From Spodoptera frugiperda (lineage: Eukaryota; Arthropoda; Insecta; Lepidoptera; Noctuidae): 64,000 nt of DNA. Positions 10,821-23,400 of this stretch are shown one piece after another. Made by a program: the position numbers and the translations under genes. A model generated the notes under the pieces. The model was not told where the DNA came from. It searched no databases and saw nothing but the letters and a program-made list of their open reading frames with translations. Numbering within the stretch: the stretch's first letter is position 1; the number at the start of each line of letters is the position of its first letter. The DNA lies in contig NC_064237.1 in NCBI RefSeq assembly GCF_023101765.2, forward strand, positions 8,899,649 to 8,963,648, written 5' to 3'.

Positions 10821-11348
10821 AGCTCACAAACTGTTCCGCTTCAAATAACTCCTCTAGTTTAAAACCTCGCCCATGAAATTTGAATTTCAAGATATAATAT
10901 GCGGGAACAGATAATTATCTCTGTGTAATTTAAAGCAACGGTACAAGGGTCAGGTCATTTAATTTTTAGAGCAGCAATGAAAGTGTTTTGTGTGATTGTT
11001 ACGTTTATGACAAAATTAAATAAAAGTAAAGTGAGTTTATTAACAGTATAAACTTTTACTTCTTAAATTCTTTAATACCTACTAAATTATTGATTAATTT
11101 TAAGATAAGCTCTATATTTTTATTTTTTTATTTCACTAGACTGTTTGGTTTTCGTTCTTTGCTTATTCTCAACAATATTTGGCGGGAAACTTATGACATG
11201 ACACAGCAGGCAAGCAAAGCCACAGTGTCAAAAAATATGTAACATCCAGTTGGTCGCGAGCCAAGTTAAATAAATATAGGAATATTTTGTAAATAATATA
11301 ACCGTGTGAATTCAATACGGATAAATGGTAATCGTTACTAGAAGCGCA
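10821..11348. other. Divergent intergenic/promoter region
   Basis: Separates the minus-strand membrane-protein gene from the plus-strand SUN gene. It is AT-rich with no open frame. It should hold the promoters of both. Confidence 0.5.
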
Positions 11349-11354
11349 TATAAA
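11349..11354 (+). promoter_or_regulatory. Candidate TATA box of the SUN-domain gene
   Basis: TATAAA lies 54 bases before the first ATG (11403), which would place the start of transcription near 11380. Confidence 0.5.
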
Positions 11355-11402
11355 CGAGCCTGTGAGAGCTGCGACAGCAGCGACGTTTCACAGAAAAATA
11401 TT

Positions 11403-14400
11403 ATGCCGCCATGGTGTTCGTCAGGTAAGAAAAAATGCAAAATCATTGATTTTATTTAACCATCTTATATTTACTCCTGTATTTGTATAATTTCAGTATG
11501 TTTCAGTTAATTTAAAATAGAATTATAATTATTATACTTTTTAATCAATTAATTGTGGACACAGATAATATACAAATCATAATTTGCATAGATAACAAAA
11601 TAAATCTGCATCTGTTGCCACAGATAAAAAATAAGTTGGAAAGACTTCATAAAATGTAGAATTTAAACATTTAGGTAAATCTTTGTTTAATATACCCAGG
11701 CTTTTACTGCTCGTAATGAATACGATCATTAAACAAGGCAGTAGGTAGTGTTGTTTTTACTTTATTGTTCTAAAACAGAGACTATTTAGTTTTATGAATT
11801 ATTCAACCAAGAATATATTTAAGCAACATCAGTCTAGAATAGAAAGTAGCTAGCAGTAAATGAGTAAATTATAAATAAGTACAGAGTAGGCACAGTGGCG
11901 TGCACAAGGGCGAGCGTGGGGGTCATGAATTAACAAAATAGCTTCAAATCTATACATTATTTATGTCGAAAGAATTTTCTTATGACTGAGATCAAATGTA
12001 TCTTGCTTATTCATTATTTTCATAAGTCTTTATTAATAATTTTACTTCGAAAATAAATTAATAAAGTAAACAAGACTGAAAACTCGACTACGTGCCTACA
12101 TTTTCCTTTAGCTTTTATGATAAGTAGGTACTTAGATATGTCATTAAGCCTTACAGTAAGTAGATACCTAGAAAATAGAATACTGTATTCCTTTTTAGTT
12201 TATGATCTGTAAATTAGCAGATTTTTAAAATCCATGCTATTTCTAACAAGCGTTGACCTGATTTTGATGTAGGTACCTACTCTCTTTATAGTACCGTTTT
12301 AAATAGACCTATAGATAACTACAAATTGTATCACGTAAAGCTTGTTGTGTTCTTGAATAGCCAATAAGATATTTCCCCGAGGTATTACCTCCGTGACCTT
12401 TGAAATCGACGAGTATAATTTCAATCTCAAAATATAAGTTCAATATTCACGCTCATTTAGTTACTGGAGCATTCACAATTACAACGGTGAAAGTCCAATC
12501 AAATATTGATTCAATGAGAAAATTAAAATATGTAAGTAGGTACAAAGTTGATTGCTTTGTTGATCGTATCGAATAAGAGTTCTCAGATTCGTGGTCTGGG
12601 TCACAATGGGGCCATATTTCTAAAGACGGTGCTTACTTATTTACCTTCTTACGATACCCGTGGAAAGACTAGGGGTGTGGAGACAAAGTTAATCTACACT
12701 ACCGTCTGTATATAACTTTATTACGGTAGTGTAGGTATTATTCTATTACTTCCCCCGCCTTGGGCGATGTGAAAGGGAGTGTCAGTCTCTTACTGACTAA
12801 ACCACCCCGTTCCTACTCCTGCTGTTCGAGCCGGAGCCCCGGTAAACCCTCTAGGTAGCCCGCAGCTCCGGACGTAGTCTCGTAGAAGGTACACCTCAGC
12901 CTACCATTTAGGAACTATTGATGCTCTCTGTCGCTTAGAAATGTTTTGCCAAAAAGTACATAAATTACATAACCACAAGGTTATTCGTTCAACAAATGCA
13001 TACCTACAGAAGAAAAATACCAATAACTGAATGCTCCAACTTCCACAAATAAAATAGGTCCAGTGTAGGTAGGAAAGTTCATGAAACGACGTATCTATCT
13101 ATGACCTACATTTTAATTTAGCCCAAGGCTAGCAAAATCAAAGGTTGATTTATACGAATCTGTACAAACCACAATTTTGTTTGTATAGGCTAAATAGATT
13201 TATGCCTAGACTAATATAAACACGTACATCGGTAGTAGGCAAGATTGTAGGTTTAGGATTATTACTTACATAGAAATAATAATGAAAAAATAACAGTAGT
13301 TTATTTCATTTCAGTAGGTTTTGTTTTTTTATGAGATCGAAGAAAAACGAGCAGACGGATCGCCTTATGGTAAGCGACCAGCGCCACCCAAGGATACAAC
13401 CGTAATTTAGATACAAATGCGTTGCCAACCTTTTAAAGATTTGTACGTCGGATTTGAAAATATTCTAAACCATTCCACATGTTCGTAGTCTTTTTTAATC
13501 TACTTTTACGAACCGATTTGACAGACTTTCTTGCTGCCTCGAGTGAATAGCACCCAAAGCACTACTTTGAACGTTCCATAGAGGCCAAATCCTCCTTTTT
13601 CATTGCTAATAAAATCAGTAAAATAAGAATAAAACAACACTTAAGTTATTTTTAAATTCCCAGCGTCCATGACTCTTCAAAGTTTATTGTTCATTAACTG
13701 AGCGCCGCTGTGTACCTAACCTAAAAAGAAAACAAGTTTGGGTGAAATTCACTTCCAAAGTCGATTAATTAATACCTATATTCATCGGTTTATCCCTCTA
13801 TCCCAGACACTTTCATAAGCAGTAAATAAAACTGAAAACTTTTTCAAACGACCCTAGGCAGATTTTTAATATCTGGAAATAAACGTCGTGCACTCGTGCC
13901 TAAGTACCTATACATAACCTACCTATAGACCTCCAAACCTTAAACCCAATCTAGGTTCTACTGTACCGAGATTTGCATAGTCATGTTTAGTCTAGACCTA
14001 GACCGACTTGACTCAATAGCTGCCAGCGGGCGGGTAGGATGAAAGGTCACCTTTGTGTTCTTATTTTCCAGACCATAATCTAACCCTGTTCCAAGTCACA
14101 TCCAGATCCCTTCAGCCGTTTCGAAATAGTTGCTCAAACAAACATGCACACAAACACAAACTTTCGCTTTTATAATATGAGTAGATACGTTTCTAGAAAT
14201 ACCTACTGTAGGTACCCGAGAGGTATCTACGCACAATGAACTTAATAAAATAAGATACCTAAAAGTTCTGCCCACGCAAGTAAAAATTTGCAAGATTTAT
14301 TACATTAGGTAAAAACGACAGCTCGCTTCCGAGGTCGGGCATGAAAATTTGTTTACGTTTTATTAAATAAATAGACGGAAAAAAATGGTAACACCTATGG

Positions 14401-17400
14401 TATGTATGTTTAGTTAAGAAGAGTAATAGGTTAATCCTAACTCGACACTTAAGGATAGCCTGATACCCATATCAAAACTATTAAAGACAAACTGGACAAA
14501 AACGGATAGGTAGAATTTGTTCGTCATCGTGTTAGTTTTAAAGCACGTTACACACGTGCTCTCATGAACGGTTTTTTTGCTCCGGGTGGATCACTAAGCG
14601 GCACCAAATTTTTTGTCATAGGAACTGGGCCCAGGGGTGACCGCAGGCACGTACACACGCAACCCCTTTTAACTGAACACATTTCAGTCTGCTCTGTTGA
14701 ACTACACATACCTATATAAACACAATATTGTATGAAACAATGTGGTTTTTTATGGTTTGTGCAACCCCAAGTTGACCTAAATGCCCAACAAAATTGAACT
14801 CATTTTCAGGAGATTTTTCCTGTTTCATTATTATTTTCTTGTTTTCACAGAATACCGTTTGTGTTTGTTTCAACGAAAATTATGTTATATTAGGTAGATA
14901 AGTAGATATCCTGTTCCACGAAAATGTTCGTAAAATAACTAGGAATATGTTTCTATACGTACCTACCTACGTAATCACTGGTTATTATAACTAAAGGTCA
15001 CAAAAAGCTCCATAGCTAAAATTATACTTATTACATTTCAGTTACCGTGGCTAAGTAACTGCCTACATAATACCTATAGTTACAAAAATATTTTAACTCG
15101 GGACTAATTACAAAATTATAACTTCATAGTTACTAGTGCTGGTACTTTAGTTCGTACTAAAGTAGTTAATTAAATAATTTAGTATAACACGAAATCAAAT
15201 ATGAATAAGTTACCTAACGCTACCATAGGTTGCGATCATTGAAATAGGGTCGTGTTTTAACATATTTTATATTCCAAACCTAGATGTTTTAATAAGACAC
15301 TGTTGACTCCAAAGTAAGTAACTCGAACCTGCAAAGATAAACAATTAAGTACGTCACATTATTAACAAAAACAACACATTAAATAACCACAAAACAATAC
15401 ACAGTTAAATGAAACAACACAACAAAACTTCTCCTTTGAATAGTCGGCTAATGAAGTTCGTATTACTATAATCAGTGCTAGCCAAAAACAGATTTGGCTC
15501 GTCCGATTTCACTTCGTAATGCAATTGGAGCGTACCACCTGCCTCGCCGACCAAACCCGGCTTGCACTAAATATCAGACGAATTATCTTTTACTGTCTAA
15601 TTAAGGCCACTTTAACTTCAAAACTGTTTAATTCGAGATAGAAAAACGTCACTTTAGAGAGTTTTAAAGCTTTGAGTGTTGTGCGAATCTGTTTTATAGA
15701 CATTAAATTAAAAAATGTTCATAACATTTTATGAGAACCTCTTCCTTTTTAGGAAGTCGGTTAAAGACTACTCTGTTTAAATGCCTCATTAGTTGAAAAT
15801 AACAAAATAAAAAACGTACATTGCGTAAAAACCTATGGGTGTAGGTGTGTAAATACAAGTTGGATAAGAAACAACACTCACTCTGACAAGTATTAAGTAG
15901 ATAACTACTTTCCTCTTTGTTATAAAAGAACATTCTAAAAAAGATAAACCTGGAACTAGACTGCCCTGTCAGCACAAATTGCAAAAGCCAACGAAACGAA
16001 ATAGGTCACCATGGCGCTTCCAGCCTTACAGAAATAAAACTTATAGATAGATACCTATGTTAGCTTGGAATCAAATTGATAACTTTTTACAATAAGATTG
16101 TACGTACTGAAATTATTCTTATAACTTACTTAGTATAAGTACAAGTACTTACATGATTTAACATACATCATCTTATTTGTATCCGAAGTCATTATGGGTT
16201 AGCCCAATGTCTTCTTCCTCCACTCTCCCTTGTCAAGTCACTCTCCAGAATTGACATCTCAAAGGTCTTAAATTATGTCCATTCGGGAATTAATCATGGG
16301 GAATAAGCGATTAAAATAAAACCTTCACTTACGTAGCCAGAGGGCAAAGTTATGGGCAAAAGTTCCCAGGGGAACTCCACAGCGATGGTCGTCATGTGAT
16401 ATCCCATACGTGAATGTCAGATTAATGTATAAGGAAAGTTTTGATTAGGCTGCGGGTTAACACGAAATGGGTCAACCATAATATATGATGGAACATTCAC
16501 AATCATCTCATGGTCACTTTTGGATCCCATAAAATATAGCCATAACATCTACACACATATGAGTGTACCGGATAAGTACGTAGTTACGATTACAACAACC
16601 AATATTTGCTTGAGAAATAATATTGTCAAACAAATATTGGATAAGCTATAATGAATGTCACCTTATTCAATCCTATTTTATTCACATCATACTTAAGTAT
16701 ACAGATACTTATGTATGTATAGCAATGTCTCCTAAGTTTTGTCTAGTGGCTCCTATTTTTTATTCTACACGTTTGCCCTATTTCGTAGGTACTGAACTAC
16801 TGATGTTAGCAGCTAGACTTCATGACCAAGACCCACCCGCTCCTTTACAGCTAGAACGTTGCAATCGTAAAATAAGCAATGAAATAGCACCGAATAGATC
16901 ACTACACTACACTATAAAAGCAACCGCTATCAACGTATTAGTAAATGTCAGCCCAATATGTTTTATACTATCGTAACCACCACCTATCTACGCGCAATTT
17001 TCCTTACAATGTAGAAGTACTCGTAAAACACCACTAAAATTATTTGATTCACATCCAATTATGTACCCTACGTATCATTGACGAGTTCGTCCATCGAATC
17101 CTAATCAAAATAAGTCTGTATGGTACGTGCCGATAGCCGAATATGCGCGCTTATTTCGTTAATTAGTTGTGTAATTCATCCCGATAGTAATTATCAAGAG
17201 TGCTTTCTGTCTCCCAACTTGTGGACGCGTCCCAAAACATGGACATCAGACGTCCTAATTGTCCTTCATCAATTTATCCTTTTAACAAATAATATAGATC
17301 GACTTTAACCAGAAGCGTCCCCGCTAAGCCCGGGATGACCCCATTAGCATTAATCCAACCAAAATGAACCTAACAATTTGTTAAATTGATTACTTCTCTA

Positions 17401-20400
17401 AGCAATATGTAGATGGCTTACTTAGGACTTTTGATTCAAGGGCAACCTTTGTTTAGAAACGTTGCAATACTTTGGATGGAAATTTTATTATAATGCCACA
17501 GACGTAATGTGACAACAATTGCATACGAATCAAAAACACAGTGACCTAGTTACACCGGTCCATTTAACTTACATTTCCGCAGGAAAAGTTTACGAAAGAA
17601 GCAAATCTAAGAAACTTGCGACGCCGAAGTGGGAGATGCGATCCACGTATCCGTTACGGACAAACATCTGGGAATATCTGTATGAAGATAACGTCGAACA
17701 AAAGTTCAGTTGCAGCAATAAAAGGAGACATAGGAAATGTAAACAAAAGTCGGTCGAAAGCGATTCTTGTAGGAAAACAGCTGTCTGGGTGATTTTGATA
17801 CTTGGCGCTGTGGGAATCTCTGGTTAGTACTGAAATTATTTGGTTTTATCTAGAATTTTCTCGAGGATCCTATACGCTTTTCTAAAGACATTTTCCACAT
17901 TAGCCTCTTACTCAAACTGGTACATGCCTATACAAAGTATGTAGTATTTTCTATGTATGAATTACGACCCTACTAAAATTCGTATTGTTGCCAATACGAA
18001 TTTTAGTGCCAATAGAATTTGGCTACATAAAATTAACGAAAAAATCCACAGAAAAGAGAACCGATAAAAAATATCTAAATGTTCAGCAAAAACTACTTTT
18101 TTGTCTCTAAAGCAGGTAATACATTATCAGCTTCTAAAAGCCCAGTCGCCACTAAAACGCCGCGATAAAAACACTAAAAGTCTGGAAATGAAACCAGGTT
18201 ATTTAGACTAATTGCTTCTATTTTACTTATCACAAACAAAAACCGTTGTAATCTATGAATAGGGTTTTCTTTACAATCTTTTCAGACGTAATCTTTGTAT
18301 TTTCGAAATAATCTGTAAAAGAACAGCAATTCTATTTAATTAAGGTTAACGTTGGTACACCTGTGTATAATTTGTAACCTAAGAAAATAACCACATCGTT
18401 TGTCTAATAGCCGCAGACGGTATCCCTAAACTATTGTAATCTATGATTTATTATTATTACTATCCGGTTGTTTTAAGGCTACTTACAGAACTGATAATGT
18501 TATAATTATAAAGATCTTAAATTCAGCAAATACTACTCGATTGATCAATGGCAACTGTAAGGGTGCTTTTACACGAGATGTGCTATGCTGTGGATGCGTT
18601 TGGCTTCCACGAATCATATTCATTCACACATATGTAGTTTAGCACCGGTGGAAACGGGTTCAACTAAGATGAGACTATATGTATTTTTACATGACAAGAT
18701 ACGTGTTATGGATGCGTGCTATGGATGTATGTGCTATAGATATGTGTTATGGATTTGTGATATGGATGGTTTCCCTACTATCGACACATACTCGAGCTAC
18801 GCATCTTCCACTTTGTAGCAGCGTATCCACACAGCACCGCTACAAACCTTAGCATCAGTGGAAAAGCTAACTTAGTTTCACAGTTTAGCTATTACATCCT
18901 CGCAGTATAGCTACATAGCAAATCTCTGGTGGTAAAGCACCCTAACTTCTGGATGCAAGTCGCTTCCGATAGGTCTATTTAGAAGTCATTCGAAGGCCTT
19001 TTTTGACAAGTTTTATGACTAAATTAATAATGATGAAACTTAGGTACTATTTCAAAATCCCAACAAAATAGCAAGAAAAAATACCTAATAATATCACAAG
19101 TATAATTAACTCAGTTTCAGTATCTGTGTGGAGTACAAACGCGACTCGGGAAGACCTGCCACCTAAGGCCAGGATAACATCATTACGTGAGTAGCTAAGT
19201 AATTGTGTTCCTTACGATGTTTAAGTCAATTACATGGAGTCCCACAAGGCCTTTATAAGTGCGCTGTTAGTGTGACATAATTATATTCTGCTTTTAACAG
19301 GTAAGTATGTGCTTAGATGCAATGTAGTGCTTTGTGTTAGGTACCTATATCATGTTAACTTATATCAGAGCTCGGGAAGTAGGGTTTACTAGGTCAAAAA
19401 TATTGTGATTGTCGTGTAGTGGGTCGTGTGAATTTCGACCTTAATACAGACGTATTTAGACTAATCTCTCACTAGGTTTATCCAAGCACAATAAAAAATG
19501 TTAAATGTGTGTATATTACTCAACTACAAATAAGTATTTAACCGTCGTACTCAGAGTCGTTTAATGGTTACTTAAAGTCCTTAGCAATTGCTATTGGAGA
19601 AAAATCGTTACTAAGGAATACTTTAAGCAATTATTAAATGTCTCTGAATACAGCAGTAAGTGACATTAGGCATTCAGATTGACCGTAACCTAGATTAATG
19701 CATAGTTTTTTTCCCGGAAGCGCAATCAAACGTGCGTCACATTTGTTGTTTACTCAAAATATAATGCAAAATTAACAAAAACACAGCGCCTAATAGAATA
19801 ACCTACATCAACGTATATTACACGTAATCCTATGTAAATTGCCTTCCATTAAATTTACTAGCCGCTACCATCCATCAAGTTTTATCAGCAATTAATGCAG
19901 TTATAAAAGTTTTTAATTATGTCGCCTCGCTATGAGCTACCATGCGCATTAACTATGGGAGCATCGTAGACTGTTTATTACTTGTATGGAATTAAAACAG
20001 GTCATTTGATTTGAAAATCCCTGGAGTCAGCCATTATTCTTGGATACGATATTAATATGATCTAATTATACCATTATAAGGTCACCACATTTCCGACTGA
20101 GCTAAATTGTAGATGATCAATAGATGCAATGCAACATCACGCCTTTTATCCCCGAAGGCATAGGCAGAGGTGCACATTACGGCACGTAATGCCGCTATAA
20201 ATTGTAGATACCAATTATCCCAATACTTGAACAATCCTTGGCATAAGATACATAGAATAATACCTTTATTCCAAACTCAATACTACAGGCGATTTTTCAT
20301 TTCTTTCTAGCCAAAACGGAGTCCTCGTCATCAGTGAGCTTCGAATGCTGCAACAGAATGAAATATTTATCAGAACAACTAGCGAGAACGGAACAAACTC

Positions 20401-23400
20401 TCAGGTAGGTCCCTGGTGAATCACACACACGTAGATTCAGAAATGACTGACATATCGGACGTCACGTTATGTCTTTATGCATTTTTCAGACTTTTGTAGG
20501 GTACAAAAAGTCGGTCCACAGTCCACTCTTTTTCATGTATCTATGTTTTTTTTTTTTGAGGGGGAAAATCATCCAATGACTTCTCTCGCCTTGGGCGAGG
20601 AGAGAGGAAGTGTCAAACTCTTACTGACTAAAAACCACCCGGTTCCTACTCCTGCTTTTCGAGCCGGAGCCCCGGTAACCCGCTAGTCAGTCCGCAGCTC
20701 CGGGCCATATCTACATGTCTAGTCTATAGTAGACTTATAGGTTTAAATCGATAATTATGCGACCGTATGCGTATTAACTGATAGCTCATTTGCCCATTAA
20801 CAGACGACCAATTTTATAAGAACTTTTATATTTGTATATTATATGTATAGATTATGAGAAAAAAACTTTAACATAGCGCTATTTGGTTGTAAGTACGAAT
20901 TTTCAAAAATAAAATTCTATGGATCTTCAAAACTGAAACAAACATCAGAACTTGACATACATTTTCATATGGTCCCGTATTGGGAACTACTCTACAAAAA
21001 CAGTTAAACATTATCAGAACTTTCATTTACCCATATTTCCCATGCAAACGGCGACCATCTTCAACAAACCACATAGAACTAGAAAGTTCAAGCAGAGTTC
21101 AGGGATATAAGCAAGTTTATTTTAAGTTAAATTTAATCCTTGTGCGTTTGAAAGGGAACACGACTTCCCACTCTGTGGAGTCTTATGGCTTCTACCTATA
21201 CGACTATAACCTTACCTAACGTATCACGTTTGATATACCTACATACAAACTTTGAACTTCCATCACTTTATTATTCATACACATGGTATGTATTGATAGG
21301 TATTCGGGGAATAGGAAACAGACTGTTGTATAAGAGAACAATGTTTTTCATTGAATTGAGGTGGAAAATAAGTTATTGTGTTTGTGCTATGGCAAATATA
21401 CCTATCTATTTCTGGGAACTGCGTAGCTACAGCATTGCTTATACTATGTACGAGTATGTACAGTACATGTTATACTATTATTAAATCTATAGAAAGGACT
21501 ATCTCCGAATTCCTGGTAACTAGAAATGAACATTGAACAGTGTATTTATAGGTAATGGTCAACCTAGTCTATAATTTGTAGTAAACTGAATTCGTCTTTA
21601 CAGGAACACGCTTCGGTCACGAACCCTAATGTTAGCGTCGCGTACTAAAACTGGTAAGTAAACCATTTATTATTGGAACGCTTTATTGAAAAAAGTAAAA
21701 TAACTAGCGGATAATTTCTATACTTTGCGCTATATATTCCTAAGTATGTAGGTGGTGTAAATGTTTCTTCAAAAATCTCGTAACTTATTTTTAACAAATC
21801 GTTATTCTCCGTTTTTAAGTACATAATAATTATATCGTGTTAGCTTATTATCATCTTTATTGGATTAGTTGGGAGCAGTGTCACAGCTTAATTTAAAGAT
21901 TTTTTTTGAGTTTCAATCGGCAGAATTGTTAACTTTTGGTTGAAGATCATTGACGCCGTTAACTTATGTGATTTTTTTTTATAAGAATCACCAAGGTATA
22001 TGGGTATGAGTCTCAAAAAGGCTTGTCGTCTAACGCTATATAATTTATTTGGAAAGCCAAAGCTAATATAGGTGTTGAGACGCTTGTAGCTACGTTCATT
22101 GACCTCCCTAGAATATCTTATTCACTAAATTCTAGATGAATTTATGCACAAAGAGAACGCAAAGTGGTACATATATTAAAATTTAAAGTCTGTCACACTT
22201 CTTAGAAGTTTTAATATATTTCCACAATTTTAATAATATTACTTTACATTTAGTGTGACTTTTAAATTGTATGACAGTGTTTATTTACATATGAAGATTG
22301 CTCTTGTAAACCTGACGCTGATTATTTTATTACCACCTAATGTGCGCTGTCATTAAATATTCATCAATTGATTTCAATTGCACCACTTTTCGTTCAGCTA
22401 TGACAAAAACCCTTACCTTTACATTTTCTCAAGATACGAATAATCTTAAGAAGTAGTTAATTAAATTTTATGGATCGTCACTTTGTACTATTTTTATATT
22501 GATATTACAAACTACGAATGGAAAACTTACAAATTCAACATAAAATTTTATCTATTGAAGAGTAAGTGCACGTTTTCGAAACTAGTTTTACTACAAAACC
22601 TAAGCAAAGCGGCGAAGGAATCGTCTAAAGTTCAACGTGATCCGTTGAGCTAACGTGACCGATTCTCTGTAATCTAATCTCCAAGTTTCATTCGTTCAGA
22701 ACAAATGGCAACAGTTGCAGAAGCTCAGGACATTGATACACGATACATAGAAGGTGCGACGGCGTCAAAGGGTAGTGACACAACGGAGTGGGGTGGAAGG
22801 GTAGCGCTGTGGGGGGTCGTGCCATTGTGGCGCGCTGCCCCACCGCCCGACACAGTCCTCGCCTTGCGAAGACCTACGCTGTCCGACTGTTGGCCTTTCA
22901 TGTGAGTCGAATTCCAAAGATTACGAGTAGATACTAGATAACTGCTGTGTGGGACGTTTGATCGTTTGTTTTAGTTAGTGCAAGCCTCTGGGGGTAGAGA
23001 TATCAAAGTTTAAGCAACTAATGCTAATGCTTGTCTGCAAATAAAGTGTCATGCGGCGCGACTGATAACATCCATCTAGTAAATAAATGACATTTACAAC
23101 ACAATTTTGAATAATGGCTCAGCGGTTTTCATTTTTTTTTTTTGTCACGTGTTCAATTCCTTTAAGCCTCCTATGTACATCTATACTAATTATTATATAT
23201 AAAGCTGAAGAGTTTGTTTGTTTGTTTGAACGCGCTAATCTTCAGAACTACTGGTCCGATTTGAATAATTCTTTTTGTATTGAATAGTGCATTTATCGAG
23301 GAAGGCTATAGGCTATAAAACATCACGCTAAGACCAATAGGAGCCAAGCAGAGCGAGTGAAACCGCGCGGAAGTAGCTAGTAATACATATAAGTACGTGT

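Larger units (their letters stand above)
11425..17582 (+). other. Intron 1 of the SUN gene
   Basis: Bounded by CAG|GTAAGA and TTTCCGCAG. It contains a LINE 3' fragment (12738-12872), a family-B repeat (13325-13470) and a Helitron 5' fragment (14070-14185). I see no other gene in it. Confidence 0.65.
17823..22699 (+). other. Intron 2 of the SUN gene
   Basis: Starts CTG|GTTAGT and ends TTCGTTCAG. It contains a perfect hairpin (17972-18007), a Harbinger-like MITE (18561-18942), a candidate internal promoter (19254) with a candidate alternative exon (21604-21653), and a LINE fragment. Confidence 0.65.

Noticed and set aside
15703..16976. Frames of 93 and 117 codons in SUN intron 1
   Set aside because: The composition is that of translated AT-rich DNA, with no matching splice context.
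22179..22270. Imperfect inverted repeat around GTCACACT
   Set aside because: The arms are short and mismatched and no target duplication is seen; not enough to call a MITE.
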